From: Ectobius pallidus
Taxonomy: Eukaryota; Arthropoda; Insecta; Blattodea; Ectobiidae
Assembly: GCA_964059195.1 (NCBI GenBank)
Contig: CAXKWD010000003.1
Coordinates: 23,790,606 to 23,854,605, forward strand
Direction: 5' to 3'
Length of the DNA: 64,000 nt
The notes under the pieces were generated by a model. The model was given only the letters and a program-made list of their open reading frames with translations. It searched no databases and was not told the DNA's origin. Shown one piece after another: positions 45,115-56,070 of this stretch. A program made the translations under genes and the position numbers. Position 1 is the stretch's first letter. Every line of letters begins with the position of its first letter.

Positions 45115-45299
45115 GTAGTTTGTTTTTACTTATTTTGGTGCTTATTTCTTACATTTTCCGTGCTTATTTGCTTGCTTGTTTTACTGTTTTATTTTGTTTA
45201 AAGTGTAATTTAGTAAAACCATGCCTAAGCTATCTATATAATGTATATGTAGGCAACGTAAGGGGATATATTTAATAAAATAAAATAGGATTCTTTTAA

Positions 45300-45660
45300 T
45301 CCTATCAGAGGTAGATTTTTTAAAATTCAGCTGTACTTACACTCCTTTTAGCTACTAGGCCATATCAGGACTTCGGGATGTATCTATACAGTAGGGTAGT
45401 CTAGGAACTATTTATTTTCAATGATTTTAATTGTTAATATATTTTATTGAGTAAATTTAACTGATATTAATTTAATTAAATTAATAATCCATTTTTTTAA
45501 TGGATAATGATACAGAATTTAATGGTGAGGATGATTCATGGTATGTAAATACTAAATATCCAATTCGGCATTTGACTTTAGGACTGGGGAAACCATGAAA
45601 AAAGCCATGTCAAACTGGCCGGCCACGGGATTTGAACCTGGGACCTCCTAAATGAGAGGT
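45300..45660 (-). mobile_element. SINE E, copy 1
   Basis: On the minus strand a B box AGGTTCAAATCCCG lies near 45640-45627. The body shares GGATGATTCAT, CCAATTCGGCATTTG, CTGATATTAATTTAA and GGCCATATCAG with 45836-46168. The A-box end is damaged. Confidence 0.55.
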
Positions 45661-45835
45661 AGATTTATATTTATATAAGCATTCATCAAGTAAATATTAG
45701 CAGGTTTATAAGTCTCCAATCAATAAAGATAATTTTAATGGAATAACTGGTTTTCATAAATGACAATCCTAACGCGAAGATAAAATTACTCAAATTGTAA
45801 CATGAACTATTAGGCCTACTCTATTACTAATTTCT

Positions 45836-46168
45836 TTTTTAAATTAAGCTCTATTAATACTCCATTGAACTTCGAGGCCATATCAGAAGTTCAGGATCTG
45901 TATCTATACAGCAGGCCATGCAACTTTATTATCATCCATTTTCTATTTTTGGTCTATTTTATGGAGTCAGTAAATTTCAACTGATATTAATTTAAATAAA
46001 TATGATGCAGGTCGAAATAGCGAGGATGATTCATAGTAAGTAAACATCCAATTCGGCATTTGCCTCTACGATTTGGGAAACCATTAAACACCCATTAAAG
46101 ATTGACCTGTCACGGGATTTGTACCTGAGACCTCCCGAATGCGAATCCAAGTTGTTACCTCGCTCGGT
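45836..46168 (-). mobile_element. SINE E, copy 2
   Basis: On the minus strand an A-box-like GAGCGAGGTAACAAC (46165-46151) precedes a B-box-like AGGTACAAATCCCG (46126-46113). It is in the same orientation as copy 1, 180 bp away, so a local duplication or two insertions are both possible. Confidence 0.55.
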
Positions 46169-46621
46169 TCTATTCCTATTATAACTCTGCTTTTATGACT
46201 TTTTTCGGTGACGCTTATGTACACCCGTTGCAGTGAAAAGGTTAACAAAAACCCCGATTTTTTGTTTTTCAAACAAAATGTTCACAAAAGGAACAGGTGA
46301 TGTGAAATGACCATCTCGCAGGTTTGTGTACAAATTTCAGAGGGTTAACGGGACTTCTGGTTCACTGTATACTGTCCACAGTAATGACATTGCAGTACTG
46401 AAGTTATAGGAATAGTATGGCACAGTTTTGATTAACGCATAAAATTAATTATTATGGTAATCAGCTTATTGAAACGAAGCGTGGAAACATGCAGACTTAA
46501 CATGATGTTAATGTACACCAGTGTCCGGCAGATGCTGCAGTTGTGACGTAAGAGCCGATCATCTCGGAAGAGCTTGAGAGAGCGAGCAGTTGACTTGCAT
46601 TCCTGTTAATACGCACTAGCG
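46169..46621. other. No gene recognised
   Basis: Nothing identified before the hAT-type CAGTGGCG string at 46622. Confidence 0.4.
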
Positions 46622-47755
46622 CAGTGGCGTTCAGTGCAGCAGTAGGGTTAAGGTGAGCCGTGATGGTACATTGAATTGCGTGCATTAACCATGGCAAGGG
46701 TGCAGAGGTCAGTTAATCAGTGAAATGTATGGTAAATTTAGTGCATTCAGATTAATCCTAGACTTACGGAAACGTCAGGTCACCCTCGGAGACACGCCAT
46801 ATTTTCCAAAGTTGTCTACAGTATGTTATTCAATTACAGACATTAATAATTATGTACAAATATTAGAAGAACTGGATCAGGATATTTTATTACAGATTTC
46901 AAGATTTTGCAAAACTCCAATCCGATATTTGCATATTTGCGACACCATTTTCTGTGGATGTTGACAGTGTTCCAACGTCATTGCAACTAGAAGTCATTGA
47001 TTTGCAAAATAATATTGAAATGAAAGACCGCTTTCAAAACAAAAAGGATCTATCTATATTTTATAGAAGATTTCCCCAGGCAACTACATAATATATTTGC
47101 TGCTAGAATGTTGAGTATATTTGTATCGATGTATGTATGTGAATAGTTCTTTTCTTGTATGAAGATCTGCAAACCACAACATGGAAACCGCCTATCTGAT
47201 CAGAACATGAAAAATGTTCTCGTTTATGTGTTAGCCAGACTATGTCTCCTAATATTGCAAAATTAGTGCGCGAGAAAAGAGGGAAAAAATCTCGACAATG
47301 CCTTGAGCTTGGGCACGATAGTGACACAAAGTAAGGGTGTGTATCAAAAGTCTGAATAGGCCTATACTTGGCATAGTGCTCACAAAGGTGTATAGTTTAA
47401 TTTGTATATTTTGTGTATTTTGTATATTTTTATACTTTAACATTTTTCAGTTTCCGAGTAGACAAAGTTTTGCAGTACTCCTTAAAGTATTCTTATGTTT
47501 TATGTATTTGTATGTTTATAGTAGTTTCGGAGCCTCATTTAAATAACCTGACGCTTCCGCACCTGGATGCATTTCAGATTAGTGTAAGTAGGGCCTATAT
47601 TAAATTTCATTACAAACAAAACTGTTCTGTTACATTGATTTATCACAGTTGTACTATTTTGTTTTCGTACAAATGCATTGTAATTGTGCTATTCCCATAC
47701 TATCTACGAAGATCGGAGCGCACTCTGTCAATGCATAGGCGTCGTTCCGCCACTG
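46622..47755 (+). pseudogene. Decayed hAT transposase of the GTF2IRD2/ZBED-like group
   Basis: From 46724 the plus strand encodes MYGKFSAFRLILDLRKRQVT, then FPKLSTV, NNYVQILEELDQDI and, after a frameshift, DICIFATPFSVDVDSVPTSL followed by QLEVIDLQNNIEMKDRF and SIFYRRFP. This is the order AFr.KL.LW..Q......FP.L......y...i..L...F..RF.D......F..PF.vdv...p...QlElidLq.d..Lk..F found in hAT proteins of the GTF2IRD2/ZBED type. Further frameshifts lead to ARMLSIFVSMYVCE and ...MKNVL. CAGTGGCG at 46622 and its inverse CGCCACTG at 47748-47755 may be the element ends, but no 8-bp duplication was seen. Confidence 0.6.
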
Positions 47756-47952
47756 GCCAGTTGAACCCTTCCTCCACGCTCAGTACGGAGATATTGCCGA
47801 GCAAAGAGCGCGGATGCTCTGTAGTATGACGTCACAGAGCACGGAACATGCCGGTCACTGATGTACACAATCTATCGGTTCTCATTTCTCTGTGAAATAT
47901 TTACTATTAAATTGTCCTCTTTTTACCTTATTATTAAAATCATATTAAAATA

Positions 47953-48183
47953 TTTTTTGTTCGCTTATTGAACCGTGTATGACGTAACAGTATCTTAATG
48001 AAATCCAGGTACAGAATTTCATTGTAACACTGTTGTCTAACTATCGAATGAATTCGTACACAGAACAATATTCAACCCTGGAAAGCAGAAATTCAAACTG
48101 CATAATAAACAACCAGTAATTAAAATAAAATCAATCATGTTCATACTAATTTTAATACTATACTAAATTGAGTTCACTTCGTG
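47953..48183. mobile_element. Partial copy of the TTTTTGTTCG element of 22516-22945
   Basis: It begins TTTTTTGTTCGCTTATTGAA and shares GTATGACGTAACAGTATC-like and AAAATAAAATCAATCATGTT-like strings with 22516-22945. The right end is lost into a (GT)n run at 48180. Confidence 0.5.
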
Positions 48184-48282
48184 TGTGTGTGTGTTTTTTG
48201 TTGTTTTTTACTTCCTCTGCCCGTACCATAGGTACTATAGGTAGAGGAAGTATTGTTTTCGACCCCAAAATTCGAAGTTGAG

Positions 48283-48885
48283 TTTTTAGCATATATACAC
48301 GTTTCAATTAAGAGCATAATAGTTAAATCATTATATTTATTAACACCTAAATCACGTGGACTACATTAGATAGCGTCGCCTGGTAAAAGCGATCTCAGAT
48401 TCGAGTTCCTTGGCCCAGAAAATCCCTGTATAGTGAGTTTCGTCCAAATCGAACGATGTTTAACCATATTTAGGTCTATGTTGATTACCCCTCTTCCGTG
48501 TAGGTTGAAAATTTCATATGTCTACGGGCCTTGACATTCTAAACAAATGAATCGACCAGCGTGGGCTTACAACATTGTAGCGATCGCGATGCTTTTATTA
48601 CCACGGTATGACAAAAATAGCCAAAGCCAACTGCAATTGATTTGACATTGAAATGTATTACTGAAATCTGATGCTTCGACAGCGCTAAAATCACGTTTTC
48701 TGCCAGTTTTTCACTCACAACTCGCGAACGAAAGCTAAAATTAAAAATCCGGCTTCGATGCGCATTCGCCCACCTTTCAGCCCATCTATGTTTAAAATTT
48801 CAGATCTCTGCGTTCAGTAGATTTCGCTGGGCATCGTGGACAGACAGACAAACACGTCCTTTTATTATTTTAAGATAGCATGTGC
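48283..48885 (+). repeat. Interspersed repeat family E, tandem copy 1
   Basis: It carries AAGAGCATAATAGTTAAATC, TTCGAGTTCCTTGGCCCAGA, TTTTCTGCCAGTTTTTCACT and GGGCATCGTGGACAGACAGA, and ends CCTTTTATTATTTTAAGAT. It is joined head-to-tail to the next copy. Confidence 0.65.
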
Positions 48886-49113
48886 CCGTGGCTTCGCCCG
48901 CGATAATTATTTCAAAAATTAAAAATTAAGAGCATAATAGTTAAATCATTATATTAACACCTAAATCATGTGGTCTACATATCACGATTAGATAGCGTCA
49001 CCTGGTAAAAGCGACCTCAGATTCGAGTTCCTTGGCCCAGAAAACCCCTGTATAGTGAGTTTCGTCCAAATCGAACAACGTTTGACCATATTTAGGCTAA
49101 TATTGATTATTCC

Positions 49114-49197
<84 letters not shown>

Positions 49198-49610
49198 CCT
49201 CTTCGGTGTAGGTTGAAAATTTCACATTATGTTTGCGTGCCTTGACATTAAAAACAAATGAATCGACCAGCGTGAGCTACAACATTCAAGAGATCGCGAT
49301 GCTTTTATGTCGAAGGTTTGACAAAAATAGCCAAAGCCTAGTGTAATTGATTTGTATTACTGAAAACTCATGCTTCGAAAACGGAATAAATACACGTTTT
49401 CTGCCCGTTTTTCATTCATAACTCACGAACTAAAGCGAAAATTAAAATTCCGGCTTCGAGGTGCACATTCCGACCCTTTAGTCCGCCTATGTATAAAATT
49501 TCAGATCTCTGCGTTGAGTAGATTTCGCTGGGCATCGCGGACAGACAGACGGAAGACAGACGGAAGACAGACAGACGGAGGACAGACACTTCCTTTTATT
49601 AATATAAGAT
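48886..49610 (+). repeat. Interspersed repeat family E, tandem copy 2
   Basis: The head AGCATGTGCCCGTGGCTTCG follows the preceding tail without a gap. The same order of blocks is kept, and a ~87-bp (ATA)n array (49112-49198) sits in the middle. It ends in GACAGACGGA repeats and CTTCCTTTTATTAATATAAG. Confidence 0.65.
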
Positions 49611-49985
49611 TACTTTTAGGTACCCTGAGTCAGAATATGAATCCGTGTGAATGACCTTATTATTAAATTTGCAACGATTTAATTTCACAAAGGTTAAGTG
49701 GGTCTATTTATAGCATGGTGTTAAAAGTTGTCAACGCAGCTCGAGATCTCCTTACTCAATTCTGTTGTAACAAGTGCTGATATGTGAACAAGATTTTCGC
49801 TGAATGGTCGAGTTTGTGAACTTCTCGCTCCTGTAGATCATTTCTTTTTTTTTCTGAACTTTGCACGATGGCATGACATCCATAACCCTGCTCTCCATGC
49901 ACAACCTGACCTTGCACTTTAGTTTTCACTTCATATAAGTAAACCTGCACAAAACTAATATTTCGGAATTTAATGTCTTAAATGT
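49611..49985. other. No gene recognised
   Basis: Short interval before SINE C; nothing identified. Confidence 0.4.
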
Positions 49986-50332
49986 GACCGTCGGCGTGGT
50001 CTTGTAGTTAGCGTCGCTGACTACGGATTCGTCGGCCCGGGTTTGATCCCAGGTACCTCCTCGGATTTTTGTGAGGTAGGGAGATCTGGTAGGGGTGCAC
50101 TCAGCCTCGTGATTCAAATTAAGAAGCTACTTGATAGAGAAGTAGCGGCTCCGGTCATGGAAACCATCATTAGCGGCCGTGGGTGTCGGCATGCTGACCA
50201 CATGCCCCCCAATCCTGCCGTCTGCCTATAGGTGGATGACGCAGCGGTCGGGTGGTAGGCCTTGTCCCTTCGGGGATGTCGCGCCACGGAGTTTAGTTTA
50301 GTTTAGTTTAGTTTAGTTTAGTTTAGTTTTTT
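49986..50332 (+). mobile_element. SINE C, tRNA-derived, (TTTAG)n tail
   Basis: The head has an A-box region GTGGTCTTGTAGTTAGCG (49996-50013) and a B box GGGTTTGATCCC (50039-50050). The body is G/C-rich, and the 3' end is about eight TTTAG units (50291-50329). A TTTAATGT/TTAAATGT-like string on both sides may be a partial target duplication. It lands next to the LINE fragment at 50345. Confidence 0.75.
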
Positions 50333-50344
50333 TTAATGTATACC

Positions 50345-50945
50345 AAATATACAAACTCAAATTACTGACTTATTTTCATAAAAATAGAAATATTTTTATA
50401 ATCAACAATCCTCATCACTACCTTACCAGAAAGAATGAAAATTCTATTCTTTATGAACCCAAATGTATTACCTCTGCTGGATTAAATCACAGTATAAATT
50501 TCGGCCCAAGATTATACAACTCATTAATAAGAGCTCATCCTGAACTATATGACCTAAATTTACGCAGATTCAAGAAACAAATTTGGAAAATTTATACAGC
50601 CTAGTGTGTGACTCATTTTGCATTGTCCTAGTGTTTTGCTTTTCATTTTCACTGTTCATGTGAATCATTTATCTAAAAAATGCGTTATGTTTAATATGTT
50701 TATTTTGCTCTTGGTTTGTATTATGTACTGTTTGCCTTATTGGCATGTATGTTTGTGTGTGCCATATGTGTATGGTATGCATTGTATGTAGACTGACTTT
50801 TCTGTAAATTTTTAGTTTATTGTTCCAGTATTCGTTATATTTTCTGTCACTATGCTGAACGCTGCCCGAGCAGGAGCTTTTGCTCATTCGGGCACCAGTA
50901 ATGATTGTATTGTGTTTTACGCAGGTGGAATAAGTAAATAAATAA
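50345..50945 (+). mobile_element. LINE-1x family 3' end with stem-loop
   Basis: The frame at about 50398-50603 contains YLTRKNENSILYEPKCITSA, then GLNHSINFGPRLYNSLIRAH and FKKQIWKIYTA before a stop. It is a relative of 36520 and 58985. The UTR has the stem-loop CCCGAGCAGGAGCTTTTGCT plus CATTCGGG at 50874-50900 and ends in (AATA)n near 50930-50945. 5'-truncated. Confidence 0.65.
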
Positions 50946-52017
50946 ATAGATATCCACATTACATTTTTTATTTTTCTAGCTTTATTTGATTATATTCCTT
51001 TTAAAAAGAAAACGTTTTGGAACGGCTGCATAGAATTTGGTGAACGCATACATTGGATCAGCATTCAGTTTTGACTACTCCCCATTCCCAGTATTTTAGC
51101 AGGAGACAAACAGAGAGTTTATTGGGGGAAAGCAAGCATGGTTACTGATTTTACTTTGTTTGCCTCAAAATTCAAATCAACGGTCACACGAAGGATGTAA
51201 TTTGGAGCAGACTGCTTGTTTATTTCTGTATTTGCCTTGCCCCATGTAAACCTGCCTTTATGACAGCTGTCAAGCAAGTCAGCTGCATACTAGCCAATTG
51301 TGATTTCATTGTGCATGGCCTTCTGTTTGGTGTTTGTGGAAAGGTGAGTTAATTAGTGGTCAATGTCCTCTTTAAACGGGGATTTAAAAAGTGCATATAA
51401 ACTCTTAAGAGAAAAATCATTATTGCTGACTCTGTGACTGCCCTTTAGCGTCATAATTATAGGAACACTAGTAACGGCGAACATATAATGCTGGCAAAAT
51501 ATAATTCCGATTGGAAAAGCCCACTTTACAATGAAGTATGTTACGGTTATATTTACAGTTCATAATAAATTAAATAACAAAATAACATGAAACAGTGACA
51601 TCTTATAACTTATAAAAGACAAAATTAAAAAAAAAAACTTAGTAGATTAGAATAGTGTGTATTGAAAATCTATATATGAATGGGTGCATAGTACGATATC
51701 TCACACTTGTTAAAACTGGATTTTCAGCTCAAGCCTTTGGTTTTCGAATACTGGACAATGTGAAAAGAATATGTTTTACCCTCTGCGAATAATCACCACA
51801 CTAATAATTTTATTATAGTTATTACCTTCTACTTGTATATAGAATCTTTCGAAACATCTGACAAACTTTCCGTGTCTTGAGAGAAACTGGGGGAGAAAGC
51901 GGGGGTTGATTTCACCAGTTTGCTTCTTTACACTATCCGAGACAATGGGGAAGAAAGGTTATCTTGATTATTCCTACTGTTGACAATTAATTTTTAGTAA
52001 TTTCGTTTTTGATGTGT
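50946..52017. other. No firm gene; weak exon candidate
   Basis: A CAG|...AAG|GTGAGT interval at 51267-51343 has splice-like borders and one open frame of 25 codons (see rejected list). Otherwise A/T-rich with nothing recognised. Confidence 0.35.
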
Positions 52018-52030
52018 GAAATAGGACATT

Positions 52031-52412
52031 GGCTAGTTCCTCACCTATGAGACAAATGTCTGGTAACTTTAGGCCCTTGTGGTCCCCGGGTATCATCTGT
52101 CCGTCATTATCACCTTCATCCCATCTTCGCCTTGTTCGGATTGATTGTATAAAACCGGTGTGAATGGCGTGTCTCGTCCTATGTGTTCGAGTCGTCTCGG
52201 AGGTGGCCCCGGCATTGGGCTGATTACTCATCCGGGGAGACCCTCCATGTCCTTGTCTAGTCAAAAAAGTATGTGTGTGATCCATAGATAACCCCTCTCC
52301 CGACAGGTCGCGGCCCTGTAAGGCCCGGGCGGTGTGGGTCGCTTAAAGTGTCCCTAAAAGGGAGAGGTAAAACTAAGGTAAAGATAGATAGATAGATACA
52401 TAGATAGATAGG

Positions 52413-52471
<59 letters not shown>

Positions 52472-52498
52472 GTAGGTAGGTAGATAGATAGATTGATA
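52031..52498 (+). mobile_element. SINE A, 5'-truncated, (GATA)n tail, perfect 13-bp duplication
   Basis: It shares GACAAGGACATGGAGGG-type (reversed), GGCCCCGGCATTGGGCTGAT, CGACAGGTCGCGGCCCTGTA and GGGAGAGGTAAAACTAAGGT with 59428-59882. The tRNA-like head is missing. The tail is an imperfect (GATA)n of ~115 bp (52384-52498). GAAATAGGACATT occurs exactly at 52018-52030 and 52499-52511. Confidence 0.92.
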
Positions 52499-52562
52499 GA
52501 AATAGGACATTCATTATAAGATGGTGTTACCTGTAAAAGAGTTTATTTTTATTTTTATTATT

Positions 52563-52935
52563 ATCTTCGGGACCCGAAGTGACCACGTATCCATGAAAGG
52601 CATGGCCCCGGCCGATTTGATTTTATAATTTGTGACCTGATGCCTATGTCTATTTGATGCAGATTACTTTTGTTTCGAACGGAGTGGAGCGTTGCTTGTG
52701 AATCGCTGAATATTCTAGCTCTGATGTCGTGCTTAATACACCATTCTATGGCTTTGAATAATGCGAAAAGTTCTGCTTTGAAAACAGAGCAATAGTGTAC
52801 TAGTTTGAATTGGGAATTGTATGTTTCTCTAACTATGTGAAACACAACGAATGCACATCCAACCACGGGGTCAATTTCATTATTGCAGGTTTGCGAGTCT
52901 GTGAAGTTGTGATATAGCTTTTTCTAATATATACG
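52563..52935 (-). pseudogene. RNase H domain of a non-LTR retrotransposon
   Basis: The minus strand is open for about 120 codons: KLYHNFTDSQTCNNEIDPVV, then GCAFVVFHI, HYCSVFKAELFALFKAIEWC, ARIFSDSQATLHSV and LSWIRGHFGSRR before a stop. FTDSQ, AELFAL, FSDSQAT and GHFG correspond to the catalytic D, E, D and the GH block of LINE-encoded RNase H (I/R1/LOA-type elements). The usual GHVGIxGNExAD ending is cut to GHFGSRR, immediately followed by an A-rich (AATAA)n stretch. A stop lies just upstream, so only this domain remains. It lies on the opposite strand to the SINE A that ends 65 bp away. Confidence 0.75.
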
Positions 52936-53046
52936 AGTTTTAATATTTTGTATAAATGTTGCCATGTTGTTAAGTTTGATTGATAACTGGCGTCACTGGA
53001 AACTTGCCTTGAAGCACACACATCATGCGTTCCATTATTCGTAAAT

Positions 53047-53052
53047 AATAAC

Positions 53053-53094
<42 letters not shown>
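53047..53094. repeat. (AAT)n microsatellite
   Basis: About 14 AAT units with one interruption near the left end. Confidence 0.9.
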
Positions 53095-53096
<2 letters not shown>

Positions 53097-53157
53097 CTTA
53101 TTACTAGTAAGATGTGGGCCATACAAAATAAAAATAATAGTTACATGTTAATCTAAT

Positions 53158-53938
53158 TAATAAAGGGAAGTGTTTGTTTGCTGTCTGTCTTTCTGTACGC
53201 GATGCCCAGCGAAATCTACTGAACGCAGAGATCTGACATTTTACACGTAGATGGACTGAAGGGTGGCCGATTGTACTTCGAAGCCGGATTTTTTATTTTC
53301 GCTTTCGTTCGCGAGTTTTGAGTGAAAAACTGGCAGAAAACATGATTTTTTATTTCGCTATCTAAGCAGGTGGCTTTGTCTTCTTTTGTCAAACATTGAT
53401 CGATTTGGACGGAACTCACTATGCAGGGGTTTTCTGGGCCATAGAACTCGAATCTGAGGTCGTTTTTCCCAAGCTGTGCTTTCTAATCGTGGAATGCACT
53501 TCAAAGCCGGATTTTTAGTTGTTTCATTAATTATTATTAATCGTTTAGTTTAAGCCAGTGTTTCTCAACCTATGGTCCGCGGACCATTGGTGGTCCGCGA
53601 AGATGGTGCAGATGGTCCGCAGACATAATTTATAAATAAAAAGCAAGTGGAAAGTAAAGAAGTAAAATTTTTTCCACATATTTCGTTATAATGACTTATA
53701 ATTAATACCCCAAATATTAAGAATATTAGGCCTTCTTCTAAAAATGGTATGTAAAATTAGTGGTTCGTAAAATTTTTTAGGCATTTTAGAGGTCCTCGGG
53801 TTCAAAAAGGTTGAGAAACGCTGGTTTAGGCCAATGAATGTTTCGCAAGCAAGTGTTAGTAAGTATATTTTAATGAGTATGATCTTAATTATTAATCTTC
53901 GAATTAATTACCGTGGGTGAAGCCACGAGAAACTGCTA
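53158..53938 (-). repeat. Interspersed repeat family E, inverted copy with nested hAT
   Basis: Read on the minus strand the head TTTCTCGTGGCTTCACCCACG ends near 53938 and the (GACA)n-type tail lies at 53190-53160 (CTGTCTGTCTTT on plus). Blocks AGCGAAATCTACT, TTCGAAGCCGGATTTTT and AAACTGGCAGAAAAC match other copies. It is split by the hAT at 53556. Confidence 0.65.
53556..53823. mobile_element. hAT MITE (CAGTGTTTCTCAACC type)
   Basis: The ends CAGTGTTTCTCAACCTATGG and, reversed, CAGCGTTTCTCAACCTTTTT are classic Charlie-like hAT termini. GTTTAAGC (53548-53555) and GTTTAGGC (53824-53831) are 7 of 8 alike. GGTCCGCGGACC, an internal palindrome, is at about 53574-53585. Confidence 0.9.

Positions 53939-54014
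<76 letters not shown>
53939..54014. repeat. (AAT)n microsatellite at the edge of family E
   Basis: About 25 AAT units, immediately after the family E head. Confidence 0.9.
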
Positions 54015-54015
<1 letters not shown>

Positions 54016-54658
54016 AGGTGTTTATTACATTTATCTTGCTTTTGGCTTTTGTTCTTTTACAGCTTTGAAACGTTTTTATGTACCACAAAACCGTGTCCCT
54101 ACAGATTAAGCTGAAGCCAATCGTTGTATTTATTTTTAAAATGGATAATTTTCATATCACTGATATTAATTTGCTCTCAATATAGAAACACAAAGGTGGA
54201 AGCGTATTCACGAAACTTTGATTGGTTGGATCAGAATCTTGCATAGCAACCATTGACAAACCCCAATTCATCAGCTCCGCCCTGTCTCCCTGTGCTTTTC
54301 AAAAGGGATTTGCATGATACATGCTATAGATCGTATGCCATAAACATATTTCACATCAAATTCATACTTCCTTGAATAAAATTTGAATATGTCACCCAGG
54401 ACACCAAACTGTCATTCGAGCATAAAAGCAGTAATTTATCAATCACAAAATTATTGTAGTGTAAAAAAGACCTGGCGAATTATGGTGAAAAGAAATCACA
54501 TTGATACACCATACAAGTATCATATTTAGTATGGATATATTTATTCAATACAGGGTTTATTCATTGCAAATGATACTTGTTGTACTAGTGATTATTACAT
54601 GAATCTCTGTTCCTAGAAGATTAAGGAAATATCAACCACGCTCTGCTGTTTGATATTG
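54015..54658. other. No gene recognised
   Basis: Nothing identified. Confidence 0.4.
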
Positions 54659-54812
54659 CAGTAGAACTTCAATTATCCGGGTTAATTGGGACCGTACGCG
54701 ATCCGGATAATTGGATAAATTATAAAAAAAATAATTTCTTAAAACAAATTGTACAGTACTGTACCTACGTAAACTCTCACATCTTGAACATATCATTCAG
54801 AGTCAGATGGTT
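54659..54812. mobile_element. pogo/Tigger left end, related to 13910
   Basis: CAGTAGAACTTCAATTATCC, then GGGTTAATTGGGACCGTACG and GATCCGGATAATTGGAT. ATTTCTTAAAA, CACATCTTGAACATAT and CAGAGTCAG are shared with the split element at 13910-14600. It stops where a mariner C-terminus begins. Confidence 0.6.
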
Positions 54813-55190
54813 AAACACCTCCTAGCAAGTCTCCTGCAGAAGTTCGGCTGGGATGTGTTTAAACATCCACCCTAAAGCCCGGACCTCGCTCCCATTGATT
54901 TCCATCTTTTCCTACACCTCAAGAAATGACAGGGAATGGCAGAGAATGACAGAGAGGAGGAGATGTTTGTCACACAGTGGTTCAAATCCCTGGCGGCAGA
55001 CATGTACGACACCGGTATTCAAAAGTTGGTCCCACGGTATGACAAATGTTTCAATTCCGGTGGTGAATATGTTGAAAAATATATGAACACTGGCTGTGTC
55101 TGTTGCAATAACTATTTACTTGAAATTGTGTTTTGTTTCGGTAAACGGACCCAGGGAAACTTACTTTATGGACGCTCTTCGTACAACTCC
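54813..55190 (+). pseudogene. Mariner transposase C-terminal fragment
   Basis: The plus strand gives KHLLASLLQKFGWDVFKHPP, a stop in place of the expected Tyr (TAA), then SPDLAPIDFHLFLHLKK. After a second stop and a shift come QWFKSLAADMYDTGIQKLVP and RYDKCFNSGGEYVEKYM. PDLAPxD carries the third Asp of D,D34D, and GIQKLVxRYDKCxN..G.YVEK is the conserved end. It is not the same family as the palindrome at 27792 (RSEKCLQSLGDYV). The N-terminal DNA-binding and first catalytic parts are missing. Confidence 0.8.
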
Positions 55191-55627
55191 TGACAGAAAC
55201 ATCAGGTCACACATTCTAGCATCTTATAAAGAAATGTGGACAAGTGTCGAAGTATAAAGGTCAGATTTAGCATGCTGACGTATTTTGAATATTTTGTGTA
55301 AAGATCACATAAAGGTCAGGTATTTGAGTGATGTTCCATTGCTGACCAGCCTTTGATCGATTGTAGACGTTAAGTACTTTGTGCTACTGACAACCCAACA
55401 TGCATGCCTATGCTTTCATGACGAGTACTCAACCCGTGTCCGTTCTCAGCAAAGCCATTTCACACAGATTCCTTCCTTGCATAAAACCATGAAATCCATC
55501 GCTATTTGGCTGCTAAATAAAATATTTTAGAGCCCTTTAGATGGCCCTTACCAACATCCAAAATATCAGTTAGGCTTTCACCGTTCATAAAGTGGAAGCT
55601 TTTACCCTTAAGAAGAATTAGGAATGA

Positions 55628-55628
<1 letters not shown>
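55191..55628. other. No gene recognised
   Basis: Nothing identified. Confidence 0.4.
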
Positions 55629-55675
<47 letters not shown>

Positions 55676-55683
55676 TATTATTA
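55629..55683. repeat. (ATT)n microsatellite
   Basis: About 18 ATT units with one ACT interruption. Confidence 0.9.
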
Positions 55684-55767
55684 CACCTGTTTTACTTTGT
55701 ATTTATCCAGTAAATCAAATTACGAGATTTTATTTAACACAAATACAGGGTGTATCATCTATAGTAA

Positions 55768-56070
55768 TAAAGAGGAAGTGTTTGTCTTTCTGTCTGTATG
55801 TCGTGAGCGATGCCCAGCGAAATCTACTAAACAAAGAGATCTGACATTTTAAACATAGATGGATAGAAGGGTGGCCGAATGCACCTCGAAGCAGGATTTT
55901 AGATTTTCGCTTTCGTTCGCGAGTTATGAGTGAAAAACTGGCAAAAAACCTGATTTTTTTCGTTATCGAAGCATCAGTTTTCGGTAATACATTTCAATTG
56001 TCAGATTAATTGCAGGTGGCTTTGCCTTCTTTTGTCATAAGTTGGAAATAAAAGCATCGAAAACCGAATC
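55768..56070 (-). repeat. Interspersed repeat family E, truncated inverted copy
   Basis: AGTAATAAAGAGGAAGTGTT and a short CTGTCTGTATG tract begin it. GATGCCCAGCGAAATCTACT, GGGTGGCCGAATGCACCTCG and GAAAAACTGGCAAAAAACC match other copies. The head half is missing. Confidence 0.6.

Noticed and set aside
47413..47829. 138-codon plus-strand frame
   Set aside because: Low-complexity Tyr/Phe/Val-rich translation of A/T-rich DNA, and it overlaps the hAT remnant area; no domain.
51267..51343. Possible coding exon with CAG acceptor and GTGAGT donor, 25-codon open frame
   Set aside because: Only one frame is open, no polypyrimidine tract precedes the CAG clearly, the peptide matches nothing I recognise, and it cannot be joined in a tested way to the exon at 38900.
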